A DNA stretch of 46,832 nucleotides from an uncultured Methylococcaceae bacterium (GTDB taxonomy: Bacteria > Pseudomonadota > Gammaproteobacteria > Methylococcales > Methylomonadaceae): NCBI GenBank assembly GCA_903866825.1, contig CAIPPE010000267.1, positions 1 to 46,832 of the forward strand, in the 5' to 3' direction. Of this stretch, positions 35,243-44,545 are shown piece by piece. The notes beneath the pieces were generated by a model. It saw only the letters and a list, made by a program, of their open reading frames with translations, had not been told where the DNA came from and made no database searches. How positions within the stretch are numbered: the stretch's first letter is position 1; each line of letters starts with the position of its first letter. A program made the position numbers and the translations under genes.

Positions 35243-36229
35243 TTATTCATGTAAGGCACTTTTATAAAATTTAGCCGCGTTAAGCAGGGCATTGTTCATA
35301 TCGACTGGTGGTTTCCAGTCTAACAGCTCACGGGTCTTAGAAATATCGACCTGTAATGATCCACAAAGCCTTTGAGCTATTGCTCGTTTTCCTATCAAAT
35401 AAGCGCACTGTTTTATTACGACGCTCGGTATAGGTATTAACCACGCCTTTTTACCTAACGCTAATGACATGCGCTTTAATAAAGCGGTCGTTGAGACATC
35501 CTCACCATCAGACACTAAAAAGGTTTGATTAGCCGCAGCTGGATGATGGGTACAAGTAATTATTAAATCAATCATGTTATCTAAGGAAACCAAACTACGC
35601 TGATTATTAATGGCACCTAATGGCAATGGAATAGACTTATCCAAATAGCGCATCATGCTATGAAAATTAGCTTTCACACCGGGACCATAAATTAGAGGTG
35701 GACGAATAATAACGACCTCTATTCCTGTTTCCTTGGCCAACAGTCGTAATGCGTCTTCGGCTTCTCGCTTCGAGATTCCGTAGGCATCCACTGGCGCAGG
35801 TTCATCTTCAGCGGTGTAAGGTGCTCCAGACAAGGTCTCTTCGCCATTAACCTTGATTGAACTAATAAAAATAAAACGCTTTATACCCGCTTTAACAGCC
35901 TGTCTAGCAAGATTTATAGTACCCTCAACATTAATCTTTCTAAATTCGACTAACCCTCCATCAGGTGTAATTTCATTCATGATGTGTACACGTGCTGCAA
36001 GATGCACAATAACATCTACGCAAGACAATGCGTCCGCCCAAGCGGTATTGCTATTTATATGGCCAACTGACACTGTTTCTGCATTTAAAGCAGACTTATC
36101 CGGATCTCGGATAGCAGCCCTAACCGCATAACCCTGGCGAAACAGCTCCAGGCAAAGAGATTTACCAACAAAGCCATTTCCTCCAGTGACAAGCACCCTA
36201 TTGGGCATTAAATTCACTTTATCAGACAA
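35243..36229 (-). CDS. NAD-dependent sugar epimerase/reductase (WbpK/WbpV-like)
   Basis: A 328-residue extended SDR. The NAD site is VLVTGGNGFVGKSLCLE, the catalytic Ser is in FISSIKVNGE and the YxxxK pair is in YGISKREAE. It fits the 4-epimerase/4-ketoreductase enzymes that act after WbpM-type dehydratases to make UDP-FucNAc or UDP-QuiNAc. It is the first gene of the three-gene surface-sugar run. No other glycosyltransferases, flippase or polymerase follow in the window. Confidence 0.88.
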   Translation of the reverse strand: MSDKVNLMPNRVLVTGGNGFVGKSLCLELFRQGYAVRAAIRDPDKSALNAETVSVGHINSNTAWADALSCVDVIVHLAARVHIMNEITPDGGLVEFRKINVEGTINLARQAVKAGIKRFIFISSIKVNGEETLSGAPYTAEDEPAPVDAYGISKREAEDALRLLAKETGIEVVIIRPPLIYGPGVKANFHSMMRYLDKSIPLPLGAINNQRSLVSLDNMIDLIITCTHHPAAANQTFLVSDGEDVSTTALLKRMSLALGKKAWLIPIPSVVIKQCAYLIGKRAIAQRLCGSLQVDISKTRELLDWKPPVDMNNALLNAAKFYKSALHE

Positions 36230-36375
36230 TAGTTATTCCCAGTTTATTGTTTAAATTTAGATGTTGGCAAGATTAACCTGCCAAAGTTCATTAAAAATCG
36301 TACACAAATCATGTGCATTATAAACTTGATATGGGTATCACTGATAAGAAGATATTGAAGTACAGCAGCATCGTT

Positions 36376-36421
36376 GGGCGAAACTCTAATGCAATGCTTA
36401 CAATTGCATAGAGTTTTACCC
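36376..36421. other. Long, nearly perfect hairpin downstream of the lpp-like gene
   Basis: AAACTCT (36381-36387) and ATGCAAT (36389-36395) are separated by one bulged A and pair with ATTGCAT (36403-36409) and AGAGTTT (36410-36416). Outside, GGG pairs with CCC over one mismatch and one G-U, giving about 18 pairs and a 7-base loop. It lies beyond the lpp terminator and upstream of the divergently placed epimerase start, and no T-run follows. It could be a small RNA end, an mRNA-stabilising stem or a repeat. Confidence 0.5.
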
Positions 36422-36431
36422 AGAATAATCC

Positions 36432-36459
36432 AAAAAACCTGGCCGCTCTAATTACCAGG
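36432..36459 (-). terminator. Terminator of the Lpp-like lipoprotein gene
   Basis: On the minus strand CCTGG and CCAGG pair over a 12-base loop and are followed by T6, 25 bases past the stop codon of the lipoprotein gene. Confidence 0.75.
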
Positions 36460-36483
36460 CCTCATTCGTTTTAAGCTATCAAT

Positions 36484-36762
36484 TTATTTCAACATTGATT
36501 TTTTAAATTTTCTATCCAGTTTATTATTGGCTTCATGCGATAAAGCTGTGGCACGATTTGCCTCCGCTTCTGCTGCTTGAGCCCTTGCAGCAGCGGATGC
36601 TGCAGTTGATTGTGCATTATTTGCATAGGCTGATGCTTGTTTAGCAGAAGAATCTAAACCATTCACCTGGGCCTGTAAATTCTCAATATCTGAATTAGTG
36701 GCACAAGCACTCAATAGACTCACTACGAGAGCAACCAGTGATAATTTTATTACTTTCTTCAT
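36484..36762 (-). CDS. Lpp/OprI-like alanine-zipper lipoprotein
   Basis: A 92-residue lipoprotein with a signal peptide and lipobox LLSAC. The mature part is one long Ala-rich coiled coil (QASAYANNAQSTAASAAARA and on), as in Pseudomonas OprI and the murein lipoprotein Lpp, where trimers span the periplasm. The C-terminus ends in lysine (KKSMLK), which in Lpp is the residue linked to peptidoglycan. Its own terminator follows, and it is probably highly expressed. Confidence 0.9.
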   Translation of the reverse strand: MKKVIKLSLVALVVSLLSACATNSDIENLQAQVNGLDSSAKQASAYANNAQSTAASAAARAQAAEAEANRATALSHEANNKLDRKFKKSMLK

Positions 36763-36986
36763 ATAACATTCCTGATTAAAACCTAAGGGCTAAAAATATT
36801 AAAATATGTAAAACAACTACTCATATTGGTTCACAGAAATATTCTGTTTACGCGCCAATATGAACGTCACATAGCGAACAACTCAAATTAGATAATTAGA
36901 TTTAATATGAGTTGTCTTATATTCTGCCTTGATACCTTAATACGACCTTAACAAGTACAACTAATTTGTTATACAGTGATTAATCA

Positions 36987-37565
36987 TCATTTTTTCAGCA
37001 TACCCAGCTCGGCTTTCTTTTGTTTCACACGCTCAGCTTTTTCTTCAAGTTCTTTAACTTTACGTAAACAACGTGCTTCATAGCGTTTCTTTGCTAATTG
37101 TGAAGCAGCGTAATTATCAGTCTGAACAAGAGACTGGTTCTCAACAGCCAGTGATACGGGATGCATAACGATACAATCAACTGGACAAGGAGCGATACAA
37201 AGCTCACACCCAGTGCATTCTGAAGCAATAACAGTATGCATAAATTTTGCAGCGCCTAAAATTGCATCAACGGGACAGGCTGCGATACATTTAACACAAC
37301 CAATACACTTATCTTCAATAATGAAAGCAACCTGTTTGGGTTTATGCTCACCATATTCCGGGTTAAGTGGTTTTGGGTTTATATTTAATAAACGTGCTAA
37401 CTTAACAATACCTAAATCACCACCCGGTGGACACTGATTGATATCAGCAAGCCCTGAAGCAATAGCTTCAGAATAAGGACGACACCCTTGAAAACCACAT
37501 TTTCTACATTGCGTTTGCGGCAAAATAGCATTTATTTGATCAATCACGATTCTAACTTCTAACAC
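36987..37565 (-). CDS. RnfB-like iron-sulfur protein without membrane anchor
   Basis: A 192-residue protein. The N-terminal 4Fe-4S domain has cysteines C20, C23, C28 and C45 in the RnfB spacing ([17 protein letters not shown], then NQCPPGG). Two 4Fe-4S ferredoxin motifs follow ([14 protein letters not shown] and [14 protein letters not shown]). In E. coli RnfB an N-terminal membrane helix of about 25 residues precedes this domain; here it is missing and a basic, coiled-coil-like C-terminal tail of about 45 residues ([20 protein letters not shown]) is present. No other rnf gene is near. It could be a soluble electron carrier. Confidence 0.87.
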   Translation of the reverse strand: MLEVRIVIDQINAILPQTQCRKCGFQGCRPYSEAIASGLADINQCPPGGDLGIVKLARLLNINPKPLNPEYGEHKPKQVAFIIEDKCIGCVKCIAACPVDAILGAAKFMHTVIASECTGCELCIAPCPVDCIVMHPVSLAVENQSLVQTDNYAASQLAKKRYEARCLRKVKELEEKAERVKQKKAELGMLKK

Positions 37566-37643
37566 TATACTTGAATGTTCTCTATCACTGACCGACTTGC
37601 AAACACAATACTAGCGGCCAGTGACATTAACTCTGACAGTTTT

Positions 37644-37660
37644 GCAGATAAAATATCTGC
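37644..37660. other. Small perfect hairpin after the LFGKK-motif protein gene
   Basis: GCAGATA-AAA-TATCTGC gives a 7-bp stem with a 3-base loop, 34 bases past the stop codon at 37694. No T-run follows on the minus strand, so it is a weak terminator candidate or an operator before the RnfB-like gene. Confidence 0.4.
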
Positions 37661-37693
37661 ATCCGATTTTAACTAACGGGTAGTCTTAAGTAA

Positions 37694-39406
37694 TTACTTT
37701 TTTTTACCAAACAAACCCTTTAGTTTTCCTTTAACACCCACATCAGGATCAGGTGTAGTTTCAACAATAACAGCTTCTATTTCAACAGACTCTAGTTCTA
37801 CTTTAGGCGTCACAGTCGTAGTTTTACCAAAAAGACCTTTAAGCTTTGCATTTACTTTAGCAACATCTGCTTTAACAACCTCCATAGGCCCTAATTGAGC
37901 AGCCAACCGGGGAGTATCAATTTCTGGCTCTGGCTCTGGCTCTGGCTCTGGCTCTAGCTCAACAACCACTGGAATAACCTCTTTTGCTTCTGGTTGCTCA
38001 GCATCGAGATTCTTTGAATTATTTTTGCCAAACAGACTTTTAAATTGCCCGCTTAAACCGATAGCCTTTTCCTTATCACCACCACTCTCAACCGATGGCT
38101 TTATAACTTCTGGCTCAGCATTAACGAAAGTAGGCGTTATCTCAATCTCTTTAGGCGCATCAATAACCGATAACGCACTATTTTTACTAGTAAATAAACC
38201 TTTAAACTTACCTGCCACACCAGCAGAGCGCTCTTCTATTGGACGTACGTCTTTAAATAAAGGCTCTGGGTCAATATCAGGAACACTTGAAGTTAAATCA
38301 ACATGATCTATTTTTTCATCAATCAATATTGATGCTTTTTTGCCAAACAATCCTTTAAATTTTCCAGTAAAACTACTCTCAGGCTCATTCTTAACCGAAC
38401 TGGGTGTTTCTATCAACTCCTGAGAAGGCTCTATTAAAACAGGCTGCTCAATCTTATGAACAATAGCTGGCGCTTCTTTGATTTCAACCTCAGGCTTTAT
38501 CTGAATCGGTGTTGACTCTTCCTTTTTAACTTCATGCGCTAATTTAACTTCAGAAACGATCTTAGTGTTTTCAAGTTGAACAATTAAAGCTTCCTTAGCT
38601 TTTAACACCTCTTTCAATTCACCTAATTGCTGCTGTGTATTAACCAAATTCAGTACTTGCTGTTCTAGTTCAGGAATACGAGCCAGTTCAGAATTATTTT
38701 TTTCAATCGTCTCAGCTAAAACTTGTTGCGCCTTATCTTGCTGAACCTTCAGGATAGATTTTTGATCTTCAAGCGCTTGCTCCAATAGAGATAGCTTTTC
38801 AGTTTGAACCGCTAATGTTGCCTGCAATGTTCTTGCTACCGACTCATTCTCAGCACTTTTTATCTTTTCAGCTTGTACTGATTCTTGTAACTGAACTTTA
38901 GACTGCTGCTCGGTTACTAGTTTTGTCACTAAAAGATTGACCACCCTGTCATGCTGTTGCCACAAGCCTTCTGCTTTAATATCACCCATAATTGGCAAAG
39001 GACGCTCGCCCAAATCAACACGGGTAGATAAAGACTTAATAAGATCAGCTATCTGGGTGTTACGGTGTTTAAGCTGCTCCTCAAGTTTTTTAGCTTTTTC
39101 TGTCTCTATTTGAGCCGTATGCTGGTCTTTTTTCAATTGCTCATTGTTAGCTGCCAAAACTTCTTGCATTGCTTGTAACTGTTGTTCTGAGACAGTCAGT
39201 GCAGCATTAAGGCTAATTGCCTCTTCGTTATGCGCCTTTTCTCTAACGAGAACTTTCCTTTTTAAAGAAGAAATCCGAAAGCCGTAGAGAATAGCTGTGA
39301 CAAAAAAAACTACGGCAGCTAACACAGAGGCATAAAATGGGTTAGTCAAAGTGAGTGCAAGCCAATCGGCTAGTGTACTGTTAATAATGGGTAAATAAGT
39401 TTCCAT
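37694..39406 (-). CDS. Membrane-anchored coiled-coil protein with five LFGKK-like motifs
   Basis: About 570 residues from the ATG at 39406; a TTG five codons upstream is also open but lacks a ribosome site. One membrane helix lies near residues 19-42 (ASVLAAVVFFVTAILYGFRI), then a long coiled coil to about residue 300 (many EQ, KL and LEQ heptads). The last 230 residues are acidic and low in complexity, and carry five copies of one short motif: GKFKGLFGKK, GKFKGLFTSK, GQFKSLFGKN, AKLKGLFGKT and GKLKGLFGKK, the last at the very C-terminus. A PE dipeptide run sits between copies three and four. I do not recognise the family. The layout suggests a scaffold with repeated binding peptides. Confidence 0.7.
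   Translation of the reverse strand: METYLPIINSTLADWLALTLTNPFYASVLAAVVFFVTAILYGFRISSLKRKVLVREKAHNEEAISLNAALTVSEQQLQAMQEVLAANNEQLKKDQHTAQIETEKAKKLEEQLKHRNTQIADLIKSLSTRVDLGERPLPIMGDIKAEGLWQQHDRVVNLLVTKLVTEQQSKVQLQESVQAEKIKSAENESVARTLQATLAVQTEKLSLLEQALEDQKSILKVQQDKAQQVLAETIEKNNSELARIPELEQQVLNLVNTQQQLGELKEVLKAKEALIVQLENTKIVSEVKLAHEVKKEESTPIQIKPEVEIKEAPAIVHKIEQPVLIEPSQELIETPSSVKNEPESSFTGKFKGLFGKKASILIDEKIDHVDLTSSVPDIDPEPLFKDVRPIEERSAGVAGKFKGLFTSKNSALSVIDAPKEIEITPTFVNAEPEVIKPSVESGGDKEKAIGLSGQFKSLFGKNNSKNLDAEQPEAKEVIPVVVELEPEPEPEPEPEIDTPRLAAQLGPMEVVKADVAKVNAKLKGLFGKTTTVTPKVELESVEIEAVIVETTPDPDVGVKGKLKGLFGKKK
37923..37958. repeat. Hexanucleotide tandem repeat encoding Pro-Glu
   Basis: TCTGGC occurs five times in a row (37923-37952) and a sixth copy differs by one base (TCTAGC, 37953-37958). 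On the coding strand it is CCAGAG, encoding Pro-Glu. Since the unit is six bases, gain or loss of units keeps the frame and changes only the length of the linker. Confidence 0.9.
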
Positions 39407-39464
39407 AAATAGGGTTCTCAATAAATTAAACAGTTGTGTTCAAATACTAAAATATTCTTAAAAA

Positions 39465-40001
39465 TTAAAATTCAATGCCTTGTTCAGCTTTAATACCTTT
39501 CTCAAAAGCATGCTTTATAAGCGACATTTCTGTCACCGTATCCGCGATGGCTATAACCTCAGGGGCTGCATTTCTACCAGTCAAAATCAAATGACACCAG
39601 GACGGTTTATCATTGAGAATAAAGTCCGCAATTTCCTGCCCAGAAATCCATTGATAGCCACAACAATAGTTAATCTCATCCAGCAAAACCAAATCAAACT
39701 CTTCAGAAAGAATTTTTTCTTTACTCAGCGCCCAAATCTCTCGACTGGTTTTAATATCTTGTTCTGGATTTTTAGTGTCCCAGGTAAACCCATCACCTAG
39801 TGCATGCCATTCAATATTATCAAAACGCGCGGCAGCTTTTTGTTCACCTGTTTGCCACTGACCTTTAATATACTGGATAACACACACCTTCATATTCCAG
39901 CCTGCTGCCCGAAAAACCATGCCTAAAGCGCTAGAAGATTTTCCTTTACCTTCGCCAGTATTAACGACAACCAAACCATGTCGCCTTTCTCTTGATTTCA
40001 T
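39465..40001 (-). CDS. cobO: Cob(I)yrinic acid a,c-diamide adenosyltransferase (CobA/BtuR type)
   Basis: A 178-residue P-loop protein: the ATP site GEGKGKSSSALG (residues 16-27), then a VIQYIKGQWQTGEQ block, LVLLDEINYCCGYQW and HLILTGRNAAPEVI, all typical of CobA/CobO/BtuR. It attaches the adenosyl group to cobalt in B12 synthesis or salvage (E. coli BtuR 196 residues). It lies upstream of the LFGKK-motif gene, with 58 bases between, and divergent from hemL, another tetrapyrrole gene. Confidence 0.93.
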   Translation of the reverse strand: MKSRERRHGLVVVNTGEGKGKSSSALGMVFRAAGWNMKVCVIQYIKGQWQTGEQKAAARFDNIEWHALGDGFTWDTKNPEQDIKTSREIWALSKEKILSEEFDLVLLDEINYCCGYQWISGQEIADFILNDKPSWCHLILTGRNAAPEVIAIADTVTEMSLIKHAFEKGIKAEQGIEF

Positions 40002-40134
40002 TTGCTATTCCAGAATTAAATTATTTAGCAAGAAAATACAACTTTTTTAAATACGTGAACGCGCTCAGCGCTTTCAATCATGATAAAGTTGGCCTTTTCT
40101 TTTCGCCCTTCATTGTAACCTTAAAAATTATATT

Positions 40135-41415
40135 ATGACCGAAGCAACTATTTTATTTTCTGATGCCAAGCAATTCATACCAGGTGGCGTTAACTCTCCC
40201 GTACGCTCTTTTAGTGGCGTAGGAGGAACTCCCGTTTTTATTGATCATGCCAATGGCCCTTATTTATTTGATAGCACAGGCAAACGCTACATAGACTATG
40301 TTGGCTCTTGGGGGCCCATGATTTTAGGCCATGCTCATCCTGAAGTGATTGCTGCGGTTAAAACAGCTGCAGAAAAAGGCTTAAGCTTTGGCGCACCGAC
40401 TGAAATTGAGACACAAATGGCTCAACGGGTTTGTGAGTTAGTTCCCTCGTGTGAATTGGTTAGAATGGTTAGCTCTGGTACAGAAGCCACCATGAGCGCT
40501 ATTCGTTTAGCAAGAGGTTATACGGGACGAGATAAAATTGTTAAATTCGAAGGCTGCTACCACGGTCATTCTGATTCCCTATTGGTAAAAGCCGGCTCAG
40601 GTGCTTTGACGTTTGGTGTACCCAGCTCACCGGGCGTGCCCGCTTCCGTTGCAGCAGACACACTGACTTTGACTTATAACGATTCTGAATCAGTCAAAAC
40701 ATTATTTGAAGCAATAGGTGAGCAAATTGCCTGCATTATTGTTGAACCTGTTGCTGGCAATATGAACTGTATTCCCCCGATCCCGGGTTTTCTGGAAACC
40801 TTGCGTCAAGTCTGTGACCAATATGGTAGTGTATTAATTTTTGACGAAGTGATGACTGGCTTTAGAGTAGGCCTTAATGGCGCACAAGGCGTTTATAACA
40901 TTAAACCCGACTTAACCACCTTAGGTAAAATTATCGGTGGTGGGATGCCTGTCGGTGCCTTTGGCGGCCAACTTAAAATTATGGAGCATCTTGCTCCCTT
41001 AGGCCCTGTCTATCAAGCGGGTACCTTATCTGGAAATCCCGTAGCAATGGCAGCCGGACTAAAGACGCTTGAACTCATCGCTCAACCCGGTTTTTATAAG
41101 GAGTTAACTCTTAAAACAGAGAAACTAACCCATAGCTTAAAAGAAGTTGCCAATCGAGCCGGTATTGCCCTGACGACTAACCAGGTAGGTGGTATGTTTG
41201 GTTTATTTTTTAGCCCAGAACCGCAGATTTCAACTTTTGCGCAAGTCATGCAATGTGATCAGGCTTTATTCAAACGCTTTTTTCACAGTATGCTTGAAGC
41301 GGGAATCTATCTAGCGCCTTCAGCTTTTGAAGCAGGCTTTGTATCAGCAGCCCACAAAGACGAAGATTTAGATAAAACACTCGCTAGTGCAGAAGTAATA
41401 TTTAAGGCTTTGTAA
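40135..41415 (+). CDS. hemL: Glutamate-1-semialdehyde 2,1-aminomutase
   Basis: A 426-residue class III PLP aminotransferase, the same length as E. coli HemL. It has [20 protein letters not shown] at the start, the aspartate in FDEVMTGFR, and the Schiff-base lysine K265 in [13 protein letters not shown]. It makes 5-aminolevulinate, the first step to haem, sirohaem and B12. It is divergent from cobO and has a strong terminator 40 bases after its stop. Confidence 0.98.
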   Translation: MTEATILFSDAKQFIPGGVNSPVRSFSGVGGTPVFIDHANGPYLFDSTGKRYIDYVGSWGPMILGHAHPEVIAAVKTAAEKGLSFGAPTEIETQMAQRVCELVPSCELVRMVSSGTEATMSAIRLARGYTGRDKIVKFEGCYHGHSDSLLVKAGSGALTFGVPSSPGVPASVAADTLTLTYNDSESVKTLFEAIGEQIACIIVEPVAGNMNCIPPIPGFLETLRQVCDQYGSVLIFDEVMTGFRVGLNGAQGVYNIKPDLTTLGKIIGGGMPVGAFGGQLKIMEHLAPLGPVYQAGTLSGNPVAMAAGLKTLELIAQPGFYKELTLKTEKLTHSLKEVANRAGIALTTNQVGGMFGLFFSPEPQISTFAQVMQCDQALFKRFFHSMLEAGIYLAPSAFEAGFVSAAHKDEDLDKTLASAEVIFKAL

Positions 41416-41455
41416 CTTACGTTAAACGGCTTTTTAAAGTTACCCGAAAAAAAAG

Positions 41456-41484
41456 AAGGCACTTAATGTTTATTAAGTGCCTTT
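41456..41484 (+). terminator. Intrinsic terminator of hemL
   Basis: AAGGCACTTAAT (41456-41467) and ATTAAGTGCCTT (41472-41483) form a perfect 12-bp stem with a GTTT loop, followed by a short T-run. A-rich sequence precedes it, so it may also act in reverse. Confidence 0.85.
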
Positions 41485-41871
41485 TAGTGGCAACACACAG
41501 GAGAGTTCAAGTGCCTGTGATAATAAAAGCAATGGCTATGCCAAAGCGCTCTTAATCCTTATAAATCGACCCTGTTATAAAAATAGCACTCAATAATTAC
41601 CGCCAACTTGCCGGTAATGCTCCACAATTAAGCAACTATACCCCTCCTCACGCACCTTTTTAGATCACCAGACCCTGCATTTGGCTACTACACCGATATA
41701 AAATATGCCTAAATTTATAAAGGAAGCACAATACCTTACTCGCTAAACATTACTATCCATTCATTGGGTGGTAGAATAGCGCCTTAAATGGATTAGCTGG
41801 GTTAAAAGTACATTGACCATTAAAATGCAAAAACCCACCATCATTAATACTATTATTTATTTGAGGACACT
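41485..41871. other. Intergenic region between hemL terminator and UPF0182 gene
   Basis: About 390 bases without an open frame I would call a gene. It holds an imperfect 23-base palindrome (41595-41617: arms ATTACCG / CGGTAAT with CAA-C-TTG in the centre) and the promoter of the UPF0182 gene, whose ATG is preceded by TTGAGGA. A TAGAAT (41772-41777) is a possible -10 box but has no convincing -35. Confidence 0.5.
41595..41617. promoter_or_regulatory. Imperfect 23-base palindrome before the UPF0182 gene
   Basis: ATTACCG and CGGTAAT flank C-CAA-C-TTG-C. Only one pair (C opposite C) breaks the symmetry. It lies 255 bases before the UPF0182 start and could be an operator or a small hairpin. Confidence 0.35.
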
Positions 41872-44517
41872 ATGCGGAACATGAAGTTTTTACCCGCGAT
41901 CATTGGAGTGACGCTTATCGTCGCTATCATTTTGTTTGTCGCTTTCCATTTCGTATTTATTGACCTGTTTGTTGACCTGTGGTGGTACGAATCGTTAAAA
42001 CTTGAAACTTACTTCTGGCTAAGACTACTGTATAAGTTTTTTCTATCCGGTGGCGTAACCCTGCTGTTCTTCTCCATTTTCTTTTTCCATTTCTGGATTG
42101 CCTCACGTTATCTAGGCATCAACGCAACTAATGAAACATTCAATAATCTAGAGAGTCGTCGCAGCTTTCAACGCTTCGCCGATATCTTCATGAATGGCTC
42201 AGCAAAAGTTTACACGCCCATTTCATTAGCGCTTGCGATCTTTATTGCTATTCCCTTTTATAACCAATGGGAAGACGCCCTGTTATTCTTTTTTGGGCGC
42301 GACTCCGGTATTAACGAAACCGTTTATGGCAATGATGTCAGCTTTTACATGCTGTCTTATCCGACCTTTATTCTCATTCAAAAAGAGCTATTAATCACAG
42401 CGATTTTATTGTTCTTTTCAATTGGCCTCTTATATTGGCTTGAACATGTCTTTATACCGAACCAAAGCAAAGAATATCCGTTGGGTGTTAAAGTACATCT
42501 GAGCATTTTATTAAGCTTTGTGGTTGCTTTCGTGGTCTGGGGCTTCATGCTTGACCGTTTCAATCTACTGTATACCACTACCCATGAGCCGATCTTTTAT
42601 GGTCCGGGATTTGTAGAAATACGCTATCAATTACCACTTATCTGGCTAGAAATTATAACGTTCATAGCGACAGCACTCTCTGCGGGTTTCTTTATTTTTT
42701 CAGAAAAACATCGGGTTAAAATACCGCTTGTAATCTCATTAAGCCTGTTTATCTTCGCGATTGTCTTGCCCAGAATTGAGCTTATCCCTAATTTAGTACA
42801 TAAATACATCGTCAATCCGAACCCGGTAAAGACTAACAAGCCATTCATGCAACAAAATATTGATGCCACACTGAGCGCTTATGATTTAAAAAACATCAAT
42901 GTCGTAGATCAGTCGATTAAACTCAACGCAACTGAAGATATCGATACTTGGGGCACTCAAAAACGCTTTGAGAATATTCCAGTATGGGATAGAGAATTTA
43001 TTATTGACAGCTATAAACAATTACAAGAAATTAGACCCTATTACAAAATATTATCTGTTGATGAAGACCGTTATTTTGTGCTTGATCACACCCGCCAGGT
43101 CAATTTAGCAGCCAGAGAAGTTAACACCTCTAAATTACCGCCAGAAGCACAAAACTGGGAAAACATTCACCTACGTTACACCCATGGCTATGGGGCGGCG
43201 GTTACACCAGCGGCACAGGACGCCAACAAACCTTTAGTCTGGTATTTACGTGATTTAAATATGAATTCTGATGTTGGCTTTAAAGTCGAACATCCTGATA
43301 TTTACTATGGCCTAGAACACTATGAATATGCCATAGTCCCTAATAAACTAAACATCGAAGCCATTGCAGGCAGTGACCCCAGTATTGCCCTCGAATATCA
43401 TGGTGAAGGCGGTATTCCAATTCCATCGCTCTTTAGAAAATGGCTATTCTCTTTTTACTTCAAAGATGAAAAAATATTTTTCTCTAGCAATATCTCTACC
43501 CAAAGCAAGGTCAAGATACGTAGAAACATTACTGAGCGTATTCATACCCTTGCACCTTTTCTACACTTGGATAAAGACCCTTACCTAGTGATCAATAGCG
43601 ATCGTTTTTACTGGATTCAGGATGCTTATACCATCTCTAACAAATATCCAGACTCAAAACCTTCAGAGCATGATTTCCTGGACGGTAAACAAAACTTCAA
43701 CTATATCCGTAACTCCGTCAAAATAGTGGTAGATGCCTATGATGGTGATGTGGATTTTTATATTTCAGATCCTTCTGATCCAATCATCAAGGCTTATGAT
43801 AATGCCTACCCCGGATTATTTAAAAATCTGGACGAAATACCTTTGGAATTAAAGAAACACTTGCGTTACCCCCGTGATCTTTATTATCTACAAATGAAAA
43901 TGTATGCCAAATATCACCAGCAAAGCCCTGAGCTGTTCTATGAACAGGCAGAAACCTGGGCACAAGCCAAGGTTCGTGGCGAACCGGTACAGCCTTATTA
44001 TCAAACCATGGACTTTGGCAATTGTAATGATTCCGAAGAATTTGTCTTGATTGAGCCGATGACCCCCGTTAATCGGTCTAATCTGAGTATGATTGGTGTG
44101 GCAGGCACTATGGATAAAAAAACTTGCGGCGATACAAGCTATAAGCCGGGCATTACCATCTATAAATTTGGTAAAGATATTCAGGTCAATGGCCCCGCTC
44201 AAATTGAAGCACTCACTCAACAAGACCCTGAGATATCCGCTCAATTTACACTATGGGGACAATACGGTTCGGTTGTTGAAATGGGTCGTATGATTATTTT
44301 ACCTATGGGACATGCGGTACTTTATGTTCAACCGATTTATATCGCGTCGGCTAAAGACAAAATGCCCCAACTTACTAGAATCATTGTTTCTATCGGTAAC
44401 GAAACCATTATGGATACGACACTATGGTCAGCCTTTAACCGATTAAAACAAATTTTTGTTAAAAATGCTGCTGATAGTGATGGTACAGAAACACCTAGGT
44501 CCATCATAACCCGCTAG
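41872..44517 (+). CDS. UPF0182 family membrane protein
   Basis: An 881-residue protein. The first 310 residues hold about seven hydrophobic helices (for example FLPAIIGVTLIVAIILFVAF and FFLSGGVTLLFFSIFFFHFW), with a conserved DLWWYESL motif after the first. The large C-terminal part is soluble (YTHGYGAAVTPA, DPYLVINSDRFYWIQDAYT, VKIVVDAYDG), all typical of UPF0182, a widespread family of unknown function. Start by ATG after TTGAGGA. Length agrees with the family. No partner gene is overlapping, and the next gene is 170 bases away. Confidence 0.95.
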   Translation: MRNMKFLPAIIGVTLIVAIILFVAFHFVFIDLFVDLWWYESLKLETYFWLRLLYKFFLSGGVTLLFFSIFFFHFWIASRYLGINATNETFNNLESRRSFQRFADIFMNGSAKVYTPISLALAIFIAIPFYNQWEDALLFFFGRDSGINETVYGNDVSFYMLSYPTFILIQKELLITAILLFFSIGLLYWLEHVFIPNQSKEYPLGVKVHLSILLSFVVAFVVWGFMLDRFNLLYTTTHEPIFYGPGFVEIRYQLPLIWLEIITFIATALSAGFFIFSEKHRVKIPLVISLSLFIFAIVLPRIELIPNLVHKYIVNPNPVKTNKPFMQQNIDATLSAYDLKNINVVDQSIKLNATEDIDTWGTQKRFENIPVWDREFIIDSYKQLQEIRPYYKILSVDEDRYFVLDHTRQVNLAAREVNTSKLPPEAQNWENIHLRYTHGYGAAVTPAAQDANKPLVWYLRDLNMNSDVGFKVEHPDIYYGLEHYEYAIVPNKLNIEAIAGSDPSIALEYHGEGGIPIPSLFRKWLFSFYFKDEKIFFSSNISTQSKVKIRRNITERIHTLAPFLHLDKDPYLVINSDRFYWIQDAYTISNKYPDSKPSEHDFLDGKQNFNYIRNSVKIVVDAYDGDVDFYISDPSDPIIKAYDNAYPGLFKNLDEIPLELKKHLRYPRDLYYLQMKMYAKYHQQSPELFYEQAETWAQAKVRGEPVQPYYQTMDFGNCNDSEEFVLIEPMTPVNRSNLSMIGVAGTMDKKTCGDTSYKPGITIYKFGKDIQVNGPAQIEALTQQDPEISAQFTLWGQYGSVVEMGRMIILPMGHAVLYVQPIYIASAKDKMPQLTRIIVSIGNETIMDTTLWSAFNRLKQIFVKNAADSDGTETPRSIITR

Positions 44518-44545
44518 GCTATTAAGGATCTAATTTCCTGGATAG

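Noticed and set aside
37921-37960. Phase-variable switch in the LFGKK-motif gene
   Set aside because: The repeat unit is six bases, so slippage cannot shift the frame; only linker length would change.
40002-40134. Cobalamin riboswitch near cobO
   Set aside because: I looked for a B12-box-like element in the 133 bases shared with hemL and saw none; the space is also too short for a usual cobalamin riboswitch on each side.
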